Assembly (NCBI RefSeq): GCF_900110075.1
Contig: NZ_FOCJ01000011.1
Location: forward strand, 62,001 to 126,000
Length of the DNA: 64,000 bases
DNA from: Paenibacillus sp. OV219
Lineage (GTDB): Bacteria > Bacillota > Bacilli > Paenibacillales > Paenibacillaceae
Direction of reading: 5' to 3'
Numbering within the stretch: position 1 is the stretch's first letter; every line of letters begins with the position of its first letter. Position numbers and translations under genes: made by a program. The notes under the pieces were generated by a model. The model did not search any database, had not been told where the DNA came from, and saw only the letters and a list, made by a program, of their open reading frames with translations. Of this stretch, positions 49,293 through 58,133 are shown piece by piece.

Positions 49293-49997
49293 ATGAACTG
49301 GAAGTATATTGGCTATTTTATACTCGCTTTTATTGTCATTCATATCCCCTTCATCGGGCCATTCTTCCGCATCGCGAACACGCTCATCCACGAGTCGGCG
49401 CATGCGATTGTGTCGCTCATTCTGCAAGGACAGGTGCTGCAGATTCGACTCTTCGCGAATACGGAAGGCGTGACCTATACGATGTCCTCGTCGTACCTGG
49501 CCTCGATGGTTACAAGCGCGGCTGGCTACGTGGGCTCATCGCTTGCTGCTTACGGATTAGCACTCCTCTGTTCCAGGAATAAGCATATCGTGACGCTCTG
49601 GCTGTTTGTCATCCTAGCCTCCGTCAATGTGCTGCTCTGGGTGCGAAATCCATTCGGCGTCATTTGGCTGGTGCTCTTCATCGGACTGCTCGCCTTCGCG
49701 CTGTGGCGCAAGGGCAACTGGGCTGCTGCACTGTCGATCGGCTTATTCGCATTCGTGCTGGCAGAGTCGGTATCGAGCAGCTTCACGATTCTATGGCTCA
49801 GCTTGTACACGCCGGGCGGTGCCGGCGATGCAGTTGGCTTGGCTAACAAGACGGGGCTACCCGCCGGTTTCTGGGGCGTCTTCTTCATGCTTCAAGCGAG
49901 TCTGCTCGGCTATCTCAGCGTTCGGACCGTACTGCGCACTAAGCGCGGCGGACAGGGCCGCGGGCGTGGTTCCTCCGTCGTTACTCCGCCTCTTTAA
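49293..49997 (+). CDS. M50-type membrane metalloprotease
   Basis: ATG 49293 (MNWKYIGYF) is the natural start, with an AGAGGGG site upstream; the frame extends to 49206 through the terminator. The 234-aa protein has the zinc motif HESAH in an early membrane helix and six or seven further helices, fitting the M50B-like peptidases (related to SpoIVFB and YwfR-like proteins). The second zinc ligand motif is not obvious. Substrate unknown; such proteases cleave membrane-bound regulators. The end overlaps the convergent VOC gene by 17 bp. Confidence 0.8.
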   Translation: MNWKYIGYFILAFIVIHIPFIGPFFRIANTLIHESAHAIVSLILQGQVLQIRLFANTEGVTYTMSSSYLASMVTSAAGYVGSSLAAYGLALLCSRNKHIVTLWLFVILASVNVLLWVRNPFGVIWLVLFIGLLAFALWRKGNWAAALSIGLFAFVLAESVSSSFTILWLSLYTPGGAGDAVGLANKTGLPAGFWGVFFMLQASLLGYLSVRTVLRTKRGGQGRGRGSSVVTPPL

Positions 49998-50436
49998 TCG
50001 TGGAGAGCTTCGCACCCCAAGACTCTGGGTGAACGTCGCGCACATGCTTCGCAAAGATCCACTGATGGCCTTCCAGATCTTCAGCGACATATTGCTGCTC
50101 ACCGTATTCCGTGGTACCAAGCGGTTCAATAATTACAGCTTGTGCAGCACGGGCTGCTTCGTAGTGCGCTTCGATGTCATCGACGAATAGCATAACCGAC
50201 TGTGACTGACCGCCTAACTTAGAAGGGCTTGTGGCAGATTTCCCGGGGCTCTTGAGCATCACCCAAGCGTTGCCGCGATACATCATCGCACCGTGCAGAT
50301 TGCCGTCAGGGAGCTCGAAGCGGAAGTGCTCCGCTAAGCCGAAGGCGGTTTGCAGCCACGATGAGGCAGCAGCGACATTCTCATAGAACAGGTGTGGCAA
50401 GATCGTATCGACCGGGACTGAACGATTGTGAATCAT
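49981..50436 (-). CDS. VOC-family (PhnB/glyoxalase) protein
   Basis: ATG 50436 has GGAGG nine nt upstream and is preferred over 50442. The 151-aa protein is a VOC domain of the PhnB type: DTILPHLFYENVAAASSWLQ, AMMYRGNAWVMLKSP, and GEQQYVAEDLEGHQWIFAKH with the conserved Glu/His at the end. Substrate unknown. Third VOC gene in the window. It converges with the M50 protease gene and overlaps its end. Confidence 0.9.
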   Translation of the reverse strand: MIHNRSVPVDTILPHLFYENVAAASSWLQTAFGLAEHFRFELPDGNLHGAMMYRGNAWVMLKSPGKSATSPSKLGGQSQSVMLFVDDIEAHYEAARAAQAVIIEPLGTTEYGEQQYVAEDLEGHQWIFAKHVRDVHPESWGAKLSTIKEAE

Positions 50437-50570
50437 GAGCAAGCACCTCCAAATAATGGTGTGTGGACGCTATATGCGATCAGCATAGCATAGCTGCACG
50501 ACATACGGATAGCGAATTCTAAGCTGCAACCGGAACTCTTCCAGAAGCAGCTTTATAAGCACGCTGCATA

Positions 50571-50615
50571 AGCCGGGTAATGCCGTTGAGAGAGGCGCTA
50601 TCCCGGCTGTTTTTC
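50571..50615 (+). terminator. Terminator with no gene in front of it
   Basis: AGCCGGG at 50571-50577 and CCCGGCT at 50602-50608 with T5 after form a plus-strand terminator inside a stretch of 336 bp (50437-50772) that holds no gene. Just before it, a short frame ending at 50570 reads like a protein tail (LQPELFQKQLYKHAA), so this may be what remains of a lost gene. Confidence 0.6.
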
Positions 50616-50637
50616 TGTCACTTGATTAGTATATTTA

Positions 50638-50660
50638 TTGTATACATATTGTACATATAA
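50638..50660 (+). promoter_or_regulatory. Candidate sugar-regulator operator before the DUF4038 glycosidase
   Basis: TTGTATACA at 50638-50646 and TTGTACATA at 50649-50657 are placed 11 bp apart; TGTATACA and TGTACA inside them are palindromic. They resemble the TTGTATATACAA and TTGTACATAT boxes before the GH26 gene. Confidence 0.4.
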
Positions 50661-50772
50661 GGCGAATGTGATAGCCTGAAATTGCGGCTATGCGGCTAAC
50701 GTGGAAGCGAATAGTACCGTCTGCATTTATCATTTCATCATTCCATATTGATCGGGAGCGTGAACGTAAAGC

Positions 50773-52080
50773 ATGTCGACGTTGCAGCGTTTGAAAGTAA
50801 GCAGCAATAAACGGTTTCTCATTCATGAGGACGGCACTCCATTCTTCTGGCTCGGCGATACCGCCTGGGAGCTGTTTCACAAATTAAACCGTGAAGAAGC
50901 GGAGCTGTATTTGCGCAACCGGGCTCAGCTGAAATTTAACGTCGTGCAGGCGGTCGCGCTGGCCGAGTTTGACGGCGTCGCAACGAGCTCTGCCTATGGC
51001 AGGCAGCCATTAAAGCGAAATGCCGCGGGCGACTATGATCCGACAATGCCCGATACAGATGGTGATGATCACTATTGGGCGCACGTCGATTACATCATTG
51101 ATCTTGCGGCATCACTAGGGCTCTATGTGGCGCTGCTGCCAACGTGGGGTGACAAGTATCATCAGGATGCATTTGGCAAGGGACCGGAAATCTTTAACGG
51201 CGAGAATGCCAAAGTATACGGGCGTTGGCTGGGCGAAAGATACAGGAATCGCTCCAACATCATTTGGGTGCTTGGCGGAGACCGTTCGCTAATGACACGC
51301 AATCACTTCGAAGTCAACAATGGGCTGGCTGCTGGACTGCGAGAGGCCGTCCAAGATTCGCAGCTCATTACGTTCCATCCGAGCGGCAACACCTCTTCCT
51401 CTCGTCATATGCATGACGAGCCTTGGCTCGATTTCAATATGATCCAATCCGGACACCATGAGCAGGTCCGCGAGAATTATAAGCACATGAAGGGCGATTA
51501 TGATCGGCTGCCGGTCAAGCCTGTAGTGGACGCGGAGCCGGCTTATGAGGACCATCCTGTCAATTTCAATGCTTCCCGCGGCTATTTCGATCAAGCGGAT
51601 GTACGGACGGGCGCTTATTACGGCGTCTTTGCAGGCGGGTTCGGTACGACTTACGGCCATCACAGCATTTGGTCGATGACAACGGAGCCTGGGCCGTATT
51701 TCATCATGACGTGGCAGGATGCGCTGAATCGGCCGGGTGCAACGCAGATGCAGCATCTGCGCGCTTTGATGGAATCAAGATCGTACCTGGATCGTGTGCC
51801 CGATCAAAGCTTGATCGCCGATAATTTCGAAGGCGCGAACGGTATGGTCGCAACACGAGGCGAGAACTACGGCCTTATCTATAGCCCGAACGGGATTCCG
51901 TTCCGTGCGTCACTTCGTAGCTGGGCGGGCAGTCACGTTTCGGCCTCATGGTTTGACCCGCGCACTGGCGAGTACAGCGCTATTGGCGAGTTCTTGAGCC
52001 GCGAAGAAGAAAAGGTAAAGCTCACGCCACCGACCAGCGGCAGAGGGAACGATTGGGTACTTGTGCTGACCGCGTCATAG
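50773..52080 (+). CDS. DUF4038-type glycoside hydrolase (apiosidase-like)
   Basis: The 435-aa protein is a DUF4038 barrel (HEDGTPFFWLGDTAWELFHK at the start, YVALLPTWGDKYH, then NIIWVLGGDRS) followed by a small C-terminal beta domain (putative collagen-binding type, from about residue 345). The DUF4038 group includes GH140 apiosidases. No signal peptide is present, so it should act on imported oligosaccharides. GGGAG lies about 14 nt upstream of ATG 50773, a rather long gap. Like GH26 it has TTGTA-type operator boxes upstream. Confidence 0.85.
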   Translation: MSTLQRLKVSSNKRFLIHEDGTPFFWLGDTAWELFHKLNREEAELYLRNRAQLKFNVVQAVALAEFDGVATSSAYGRQPLKRNAAGDYDPTMPDTDGDDHYWAHVDYIIDLAASLGLYVALLPTWGDKYHQDAFGKGPEIFNGENAKVYGRWLGERYRNRSNIIWVLGGDRSLMTRNHFEVNNGLAAGLREAVQDSQLITFHPSGNTSSSRHMHDEPWLDFNMIQSGHHEQVRENYKHMKGDYDRLPVKPVVDAEPAYEDHPVNFNASRGYFDQADVRTGAYYGVFAGGFGTTYGHHSIWSMTTEPGPYFIMTWQDALNRPGATQMQHLRALMESRSYLDRVPDQSLIADNFEGANGMVATRGENYGLIYSPNGIPFRASLRSWAGSHVSASWFDPRTGEYSAIGEFLSREEEKVKLTPPTSGRGNDWVLVLTAS

Positions 52081-52170
52081 GCGGCGTATTTGTAGCGTTG
52101 AAGGTTTACTACATTGCCCGCGAAGACAGTCGCCTTGCACCGGTCTACAATTCGCACGGATAGGCCACTT

Positions 52171-52196
52171 AAAAAAGATAGCGAGCTATTGGCTCG
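52171..52196 (-). terminator. Terminator of the SIP-type gene
   Basis: On the minus strand CGAGC-CAATA-GCTCG is followed by a U-rich stretch (A6 at 52171-52176 on the plus strand). It overlaps the SIP stop codon. Confidence 0.75.
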
Positions 52197-52716
52197 GATT
52201 CAGTGGCAGCTCGCTGAAGGCGAGCGGCGTGCTGCCGTCCAAATCAGCGAAGAAGCCCTTATCGCTATCCGCGTAGATGAAGCTGTGCACCTGCTTCTGC
52301 GCTGGCAGATGCCGCCGAATTTCGTACAGATGCGCCAGTGCCGATATATCGCCGATCAGGATGTAATAATCGCTTTTATCACCGTCACTTACGGTGAATT
52401 TACCCTTCGGACCAGAGTAGAAGACCGCGTCTCCAACGTTCACGCGCTCCGCCCAGCTAGCTCCAGCCCCGGCAGAGAATGTGCTGACAGCCATATCGAT
52501 AGTCCGCGTCTTGGCATCATAGTTCCAGACCGAGTAGGCTCGGATCATATCCATAAATTTGGCGTCTTGATCGAGGCCGACGAGGACGCGCAGAAACTCG
52601 CCTGGCGTGTTTGAGAATTCCTTCGTATCCTTCAGCTGCATCGAGATCAGATACGTATGCTCGGCAATTTGCTTCTTTTGCACGACAACAGCTTCATGTG
52701 AGAATCGCTTAGCCAT
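52186..52716 (-). CDS. Short siderophore-interacting (SIP-type) flavoprotein
   Basis: The 176-aa protein has the FAD-binding barrel of SIP ferric-siderophore reductases (IRAYSVWNYD with the Arg-x-Tyr-Ser flavin motif, and FYSGPKGKFTV) and the start of the NAD-binding part (YYILIGDISALAHLYEI). It ends about 70 residues earlier than usual but in a proper terminator, so it seems a natural short form. No Fur box and no clear ribosome binding site were found before ATG 52716, which sits right after the preceding gene's terminator. Confidence 0.75.
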   Translation of the reverse strand: MAKRFSHEAVVVQKKQIAEHTYLISMQLKDTKEFSNTPGEFLRVLVGLDQDAKFMDMIRAYSVWNYDAKTRTIDMAVSTFSAGAGASWAERVNVGDAVFYSGPKGKFTVSDGDKSDYYILIGDISALAHLYEIRRHLPAQKQVHSFIYADSDKGFFADLDGSTPLAFSELPLNPSQ

Positions 52717-52729
52717 ATTTCCGAAAAAT

Positions 52730-52775
52730 CCGAAAAAGAGCCGGAAGCTTCCTTTACGAGTAAAGGTGCTCCGGC
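52730..52775 (-). terminator. Terminator of the SUFU gene
   Basis: On the minus strand GCCGGAGCACCTTTAC pairs with GTAAAGGAAGCTTCCGGC (small internal mismatch) and runs into CTTTTTC. The SIP start codon lies 14 nt beyond. Confidence 0.8.
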
Positions 52776-52809
52776 CCTGGGAGGCTGCAATAGATTTGAA
52801 TAGATTAGA

Positions 52810-53541
52810 TTAGAATAGACCAAACCGTTTCTTACAGCTGTTCTTGCGATCTATGTTAATAATATCCGTAACGCCTGCTTTCGAGAGCTTATCGAGCAAT
52901 GCATCGGCGCCATGCTTCAGCTTAAAGTCCATTTCCTCTGTATACAACGGGATCAAATTAAAGAAATGAATCTCTTTCTCGGGTGAGAAGGGGAGCGTGA
53001 AAAATTCGTTTATTGCTTTGATCGTTGCAGGAACATTGAGCATCATCCCAGTAAGCTTTGTGCTCGCGGCATATCGCTCAGCCGGATTGCCGTTTGGAAT
53101 CGTGTGCACTGCGTATAGCCAGGTATGGTACGCATGCGGCAGACGCGCTAGAGTCTTCAAAGCGCGCACAGGCCAGTAGTTTTCTTCTTTGCGAAATCCT
53201 TCCTCAGACACATCTCAATCAGGAGGGAGGCAAATCATCAGCTCGGCATAACGATATGCCTCGGCACCGGCTGGAACGGTCATTGGTTCGTCGCTCATAC
53301 CGCATGTAATGAGTGTGTAGAAATTGCGTTCTTTTGTTGGCGCGACAATGAGAATATCAATATGGACCAAGTCGGAGGCCAGCTCATGAAACACGGTTTG
53401 AACGGGGCCGATATATTTCTCGACATGCTCGGTAATTCGGTCTATCGTTTCATCATTTCCGTATGCGGGAACAAGTGAACGTTCCCTTGCTTCGTGACGG
53501 TAGATCGGCTGCCCCGAAGGGGATAACTCTTGATTGCTCAT
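52810..53541 (-). pseudogene. SUFU-domain (YqcF-like immunity) protein interrupted by an in-frame TGA
   Basis: Two ORFs, 53541-53215 and 53211-52810, are in the same frame, separated only by TGA (53217-53215) and one codon. Joined they form one SUFU-domain protein of 243 codons: YRYAELMICLPPD, stop, then NYWPVRALKTLARLPHAYHTW and HTIPNGNPAERYA. Relatives have Trp after the LPPD motif, so TGG probably became TGA. Bacillus YqcF, a SUFU protein, is the antitoxin of an LXG toxin; no toxin gene is near. GGGAGG precedes ATG 53541. Either a recent nonsense mutation or read-through. Confidence 0.85.
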
Positions 53542-53746
53542 GGTAAACCTCCCAGAAGTATTCGCGGCCGAAGCCGTGGGCGAAGAATAAGCATTTCCTA
53601 TATTTAGGTGATGCTTATCGCTATTATACCTGATTGGCGCTGCTAGGGAAGTCTACTCTACTGTATGCAGGATTTACTAGTATACATGGCAGTGCATTTC
53701 TGAATACGATTGTACTCTATCTTATTACATACAGGAGTACTCTTAC

Positions 53747-55948
53747 ATGCACATTCATCACGTCAAAAGAATCATTATTATTCTCGCGGCCGCTATGATC
53801 TGGGGCCTTATACCAGCTGGCGCGAGCTATGCGAACGAACAGCTAGATTTTCAAGTGTTGTTTAAGAAAGCAATTATTCTCTACCAAGGCAGTCCGAACG
53901 CTATCGTCGATTTGAGTGACAAGGTGATTGACGAGAGCAATTATGACGTTACACCGCTGGCGAGTCATGGACGTACACTGGTACCGCTTCGCTTTATCGG
54001 AGAGAGCCTCGGAGCGCTTGTGAGCTGGAATATGTCGGACTCCACAGTTGCGATACAGGGCAAGTCGCTGACAGTGAAGCTGAAGCTTGGCAGTACTCAG
54101 ATGAGCGTGGGCGGAGCTGTGAAGAAGCTGGATGTGCCGATGCAAAATCTGAAAGGAAGAGTTTACGTCCCGCTGCGCGCAGTCAGCGAGGCGTTCGGCA
54201 AGCAGGTGTTTTTTGACCGCGGGGTTATTGTCATTAACGATGCTATAAACCTGAATCCGCTTCGCGATAAAGATATGATCAATTACTTGATCGAGACGCT
54301 GAAGCCTTTCGAGAAGGATCCGTACAACGGGCGAACCCAAACGATTGAGAAGCTGGGCGTCATGGACCAAAGCGTCGTTGTGCTGGAGTCATTTGATCAT
54401 GCGGGCAATTCTACTGGCTTCGGCAGTGCTTTTGCAGTCGGCCCCGGCTTGTTTCTGACGAACTACCATGTGATTGATCATGCGAGCAGCTACCAAATCG
54501 TTACGGAGCAAGACCGCTATTACGATGTAGCTGGTGTGATTGCTGCGGATAAGAAGCGTGATCTTGCGCTTGTGAAGACGAAGCTGAGAACGAACGTGCC
54601 GCCTCTGCATCTGGGCACGTACAAGAGTTTGGTCAAAGGCCAGTCGATCTGGACCATCGGTAACCCGGACGGATTCCAGAACACGCTGTCGACCGGCATT
54701 ATCAGCGGCATTCGATTGGATGGGGATTCGCCGGCCATTCAAATGACGGCGCCGATCACAAGCGGAAGCTCCGGCGGTCCGCTGCTCAATATGAAAGGCG
54801 AAGTTGTGGGCATTACGTCGATGGGAATCGAGGATAACGGAAGCTTGAACTTTGCTGTCCCAATTGACGATGCACTATCATGGGTGCACAATGCGAAACT
54901 AACTGCGTTCGGCTATATTTCGCTGCTGAAGCAGAGCCAGTTCGAGAGCGGTCAAGCGCCGCCGGAGGAAGAGCCGACTCCTGAACCGGATAATCCGATT
55001 GCCGTTCCGGCGAAGAACGTTCATGTTCTGAAACGGGTTATCTCCTCGGAAGAGCCGCATCCGATGCAGCCGATCGTCTATTTGGCGGACGACGCTTCGC
55101 AGCAAGTTGTTGCTTATAATTATGAGACGGAGCAGGAAGTGGCCGTGTCCACCCGGCTTGAGCGGCCGATTCAGAAGATGGTGTATGCCAGAGGCGAGCT
55201 CATCGTTATTATGAGCGATGCGGCATTCAGTCATTTCCGGTTTGATGTGGACCAAGGTGGAACGATAGCCGTCCTGGATCCGACGACGCTCAAGGTGAAG
55301 GACAAGTGGAGAACGAGAATCGATCCGTATGACATCGTGGTCGATAAGAACAACCATATCTATGTCACATCAGGCTCCGGGCAACATACGTATTTGATCA
55401 GCTACGACCGGGTCACACATGAAGAGCTGTCATCGACCGGTATTTCGGATATGAGCCGCATTGCGCTTCATCCATTGGAAGACAAAATTTATGCGATCTA
55501 TACGACCGGATCGCCAATAGACTTCAGGGTGTTTATGATCGGCGGCGGTGTTTTTGGCGAAACCTATGATTCTCCTTATCACGGAGACTATCCGCTGACG
55601 ACAGTAATGGGGATAACGCCCGACGGGCGGTATATTCTGAACGGCTACGGGGGCATCTTCGCGGCGACTGGCTCCAAAGCGACGAATATGACTTTCTTGG
55701 GCAAAATCGAACCCTTCGATGCAATGGCGACCGATCCTGCGCATCCGGAATCGTTTCTGACGAGCAAGCTGAGCACGGTCCGTCAATATGACAGTGCGAC
55801 GCTGGGCAAACGCAAGGCGTACAATACGAACGGCACCATTGTGGAGCTAAGCGAGGCGAATAAGCGTTTAATCGCGTTGACCAAAGTGACAGTGCGCGGC
55901 TTCGCAGCACAGCAGTATGCGATAGAGATTATGAATTTGAGCGAATAG
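53747..55948 (+). CDS. Secreted stalk-domain / trypsin-like protease / beta-propeller protein
   Basis: The 733-aa protein starts with a signal peptide (residues 1-29). Residues 30-165 are a copper-amine-oxidase-N-type stalk domain (TLVPLRFIGESLGA, VYVPLRAVSEAFG). Residues 200-385 form an HtrA-like serine protease with triad His241 (TNYHVI), Asp272 (DLALV) and Ser342 (GSSGGP), but no PDZ domain. A Pro/Glu linker (PPEEEPTPEPDNP) leads to a YncE-like propeller (about 425-730). AGGAG precedes ATG 53747. It probably works in the cell wall; the propeller may hold substrates. It is a single gene. Confidence 0.9.
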   Translation: MHIHHVKRIIIILAAAMIWGLIPAGASYANEQLDFQVLFKKAIILYQGSPNAIVDLSDKVIDESNYDVTPLASHGRTLVPLRFIGESLGALVSWNMSDSTVAIQGKSLTVKLKLGSTQMSVGGAVKKLDVPMQNLKGRVYVPLRAVSEAFGKQVFFDRGVIVINDAINLNPLRDKDMINYLIETLKPFEKDPYNGRTQTIEKLGVMDQSVVVLESFDHAGNSTGFGSAFAVGPGLFLTNYHVIDHASSYQIVTEQDRYYDVAGVIAADKKRDLALVKTKLRTNVPPLHLGTYKSLVKGQSIWTIGNPDGFQNTLSTGIISGIRLDGDSPAIQMTAPITSGSSGGPLLNMKGEVVGITSMGIEDNGSLNFAVPIDDALSWVHNAKLTAFGYISLLKQSQFESGQAPPEEEPTPEPDNPIAVPAKNVHVLKRVISSEEPHPMQPIVYLADDASQQVVAYNYETEQEVAVSTRLERPIQKMVYARGELIVIMSDAAFSHFRFDVDQGGTIAVLDPTTLKVKDKWRTRIDPYDIVVDKNNHIYVTSGSGQHTYLISYDRVTHEELSSTGISDMSRIALHPLEDKIYAIYTTGSPIDFRVFMIGGGVFGETYDSPYHGDYPLTTVMGITPDGRYILNGYGGIFAATGSKATNMTFLGKIEPFDAMATDPAHPESFLTSKLSTVRQYDSATLGKRKAYNTNGTIVELSEANKRLIALTKVTVRGFAAQQYAIEIMNLSE

Positions 55949-56008
55949 CACCTCTGGGCGTATAGGCGAGTATCCTAGTGTGATACCACTTGCGAAGGAG
56001 ATACGGAC

Positions 56009-56797
56009 ATGGGATTTTTCGTAAAAGCAGAGAAGAATGTAAACATATACGTAGAAGACATTAACCCAGAAGGCGAGAAAACGATTCTGTTCATTCATGG
56101 CTGGCCGCTGAACCATAATCAGTACGAGTACCAATACAATGTGCTTCCGGGCGTTGGCTTTCGGTGCGTCGGCTTGGACTGGCGGGGATTCGGCGAATCG
56201 GATCGACCGTACAACGGCTATCATTTCGACCGGCTGGCAGATGATGTCCGGGCAGTTGTTGATGCGCTACAGCTGAAAGATGTCGTGCTTGTTGGGCACT
56301 CCACAGGAGGCGCAATCGCCATCCGGTATATGGCGCGGCATCAAGGCCACGGCGTATGCAAGCTCGTGCTTATCGACGCTGCTTCGCCGGACAGTGTGCC
56401 GAAGGAAGTGGCGAACAAGTTCATTACCGATTCGCTGAACGATCGCCCGAACATGCTTCGTGAGGTCACCGATATGTTCTTCTTCCAATACCAGACTAGT
56501 CCGATGACGGAATGGTTCTCCCAGCTCGGACTTGTTGCGGCAGGTTATTCGACGGCGGCGATTATGGCGATGCTGCGGGATGAGAATGTAGGAAGCGATC
56601 TAAGTGCAATCCATGTTCCGACACTTATCATCCATGGTACTCATGACAAAATCGTACCCTTCAGCCAAGGGGAGAAGACGCATAGCATGATTCCGAATTC
56701 ACAGTTCGTACCATTCGAATTTAGCGGACATGGTGCTTTTGTAGAGGAGCATGACAGGCTGAACCAGCTGCTGATCAAATTTATTGGCGAGCAGTGA
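56009..56797 (+). CDS. Alpha/beta hydrolase (chloroperoxidase/esterase type)
   Basis: The 262-aa protein is a full-length alpha/beta hydrolase: HGWPLNHNQYEYQ with the oxyanion region, nucleophile Ser in LVGHSTGGAIA, Asp in IIHGTHDKIVP, and His in FSGHGAFVEE. It resembles non-haem chloroperoxidase-like esterases. GAAGGAG precedes ATG 56009. Substrate unknown. A hairpin with a T run follows. Confidence 0.92.
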   Translation: MGFFVKAEKNVNIYVEDINPEGEKTILFIHGWPLNHNQYEYQYNVLPGVGFRCVGLDWRGFGESDRPYNGYHFDRLADDVRAVVDALQLKDVVLVGHSTGGAIAIRYMARHQGHGVCKLVLIDAASPDSVPKEVANKFITDSLNDRPNMLREVTDMFFFQYQTSPMTEWFSQLGLVAAGYSTAAIMAMLRDENVGSDLSAIHVPTLIIHGTHDKIVPFSQGEKTHSMIPNSQFVPFEFSGHGAFVEEHDRLNQLLIKFIGEQ

Positions 56798-56824
56798 CGA
56801 TGCGATTACCACGAGTAAGATCAC

Positions 56825-56863
56825 AAAGGCTGCAGGTTCTCGACAAGGGAGCCTGCAGCTTTT
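56825..56863 (+). terminator. Terminator after the alpha/beta hydrolase gene
   Basis: GGCTGCAGG and CCTGCAGC form the stem around a 15-nt loop, followed by TTTTG. Confidence 0.8.
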
Positions 56864-56957
56864 GTCGTTAAAGCGTATTCGGCATTTTGAGAGGTATGTA
56901 AGTATTTCGGGCGACAGTTCGCGATGTGCTTCGTACAGGAAGGGAGAATGCATTAGC

Positions 56958-57107
56958 ATGGGGCTGCTTTATCAAATTTACATATCCCACATAGAGAATG
57001 CGGATCTAGGTGATACAGCTGAAGCTGTGGAGGATAGGGAGCAAGGGCAGGAACAGATGGAGCCCCCTCAATTAATCGACCTGTTGAGAAGGTTGAAAAT
57101 GGAATAA
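56958..57107 (+). CDS. Possible 49-aa acidic small protein
   Basis: ATG 56958 follows GGAAGGGAG (about 12 nt). The product is short and very acidic in the middle (DTAEAVEDREQGQEQ) and ends in a basic amphipathic helix (LIDLLRRLKME). The larger frame back to 56784 crosses the terminator. I do not recognise it; the ribosome binding site is the main support. Confidence 0.4.
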   Translation: MGLLYQIYISHIENADLGDTAEAVEDREQGQEQMEPPQLIDLLRRLKME

Positions 57108-57219
57108 TTTAGAGTGGTGGGTAATCACTTGCAGTGAGCATAATGGAAATTCATTGTTGGGTATAGTAATGGCGGTAGCAAATGACGCTTTATATCCAAT
57201 CAAGGAAGGTGCTTACTGT

Positions 57220-58113
57220 ATGGAGGAGAATTACCGCACTCAAGGGCCGAGAAGAAGAAATCCGCTTGCATCAGCTGGCAAATGGCTAGGAATCGTAGTG
57301 CTTGCGCTAACCGTTATGGTGAGCATGCCGGATATTGGTTCAGCGATTGGCAAAGGCGCACGTGGGCCAGATGTGTACGTCATCCAAGGGATGTTGAAGT
57401 CGCTTGGCAGTTACGCTGGGCCGATTAACGGGCACTACAATGCAACGACAGTCCGCGGCGTCAAATATTATCAGAAGACGCACGGTTTACCAGTGACGGG
57501 CAACGTCGACAAGCGCACGATGAAGTCGATGGTTTACGCCTATGAGAGCAAGAAATCTGGTGCCAAAGCGCAAATGCGCGCGAAGAGCAGAGGGCAAGCG
57601 AAGGGTCTCGGCCGAGGTAAAGGCGCTGGCGGAGGCCGCGGTGCCGGTAAAGGCGCAGGTCAAGGCGGCGGAGCAGGAGGCGGTCAAGGCGCAGGTCAAG
57701 GCGGCGGAGCAGGAGGCGGTCAAGGCGCAGGTCAAGGCGGCGGAGCAGGAGGCGGTCAAGGTGGAGGCCAAGGCGGCAGAGCGGGAGGCGGTCAAGGTGG
57801 AGGCCAAGGCGGCGGAGCGGGAGGCGGTCAAGGTGGAGGCCAAGGCGGCGGAACAGAAGGCGGTCAAGGCGGAGGCCAAGGCGGTGGAACAGAAGGCAAC
57901 CAAGGCGGAGGCTTTGAAGGTAATAAAGGCGGCGGCCAAGGTGGCGGCGTAGAAGACAACCAAGGCGGCGGAAAAGGCGGCCAAGAGAAAGGCGGACAGC
58001 AAGGCGGCAACAGCAGCGGTAATGGCAGCGGTAATGGAGGAGGCAATAACGCGCCAGCTCCGCAGGAGAACGCGCCTGCACCGCAGGACAATGCAGAAGG
58101 CAGAGGACGCTAG
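57220..58113 (+). CDS. Peptidoglycan-binding protein with long Gly-rich repeat tail
   Basis: ATG 57220 follows AAGGAAGG. The 297-aa protein has a basic head (RRRN), one membrane segment or signal (WLGIVVLALTVMVSMPDIG), a single PG_binding_1 domain (about residues 50-105: GPDVYVIQGMLKSLGSYAGP), a basic spacer, then about 150 residues of Gly/Gln/Ala/Lys repeats (GGGQGAGQGGGAG and variants) and a Pro-rich end. The repeats are coded by 36-bp DNA copies, so length may vary. The tail would be an extended, possibly sticky wall or spore-surface element. No catalytic domain. Confidence 0.85.
   Translation: MEENYRTQGPRRRNPLASAGKWLGIVVLALTVMVSMPDIGSAIGKGARGPDVYVIQGMLKSLGSYAGPINGHYNATTVRGVKYYQKTHGLPVTGNVDKRTMKSMVYAYESKKSGAKAQMRAKSRGQAKGLGRGKGAGGGRGAGKGAGQGGGAGGGQGAGQGGGAGGGQGAGQGGGAGGGQGGGQGGRAGGGQGGGQGGGAGGGQGGGQGGGTEGGQGGGQGGGTEGNQGGGFEGNKGGGQGGGVEDNQGGGKGGQEKGGQQGGNSSGNGSGNGGGNNAPAPQENAPAPQDNAEGRGR
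57657..57900 (+). repeat. 36-bp tandem repeats inside the Gly-rich gene
   Basis: Units of 36 bp built from GGCGGAGCAGGAGGCGGTCA and GGCGCAGGTCAA follow each other. The first three are nearly identical and later ones drift towards GGAGGCCAAGGCGG. The unit is a multiple of three, so copy-number changes keep the frame. Confidence 0.85.
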
Positions 58114-58133
58114 GGTAGCCATATGAAAAGCGC

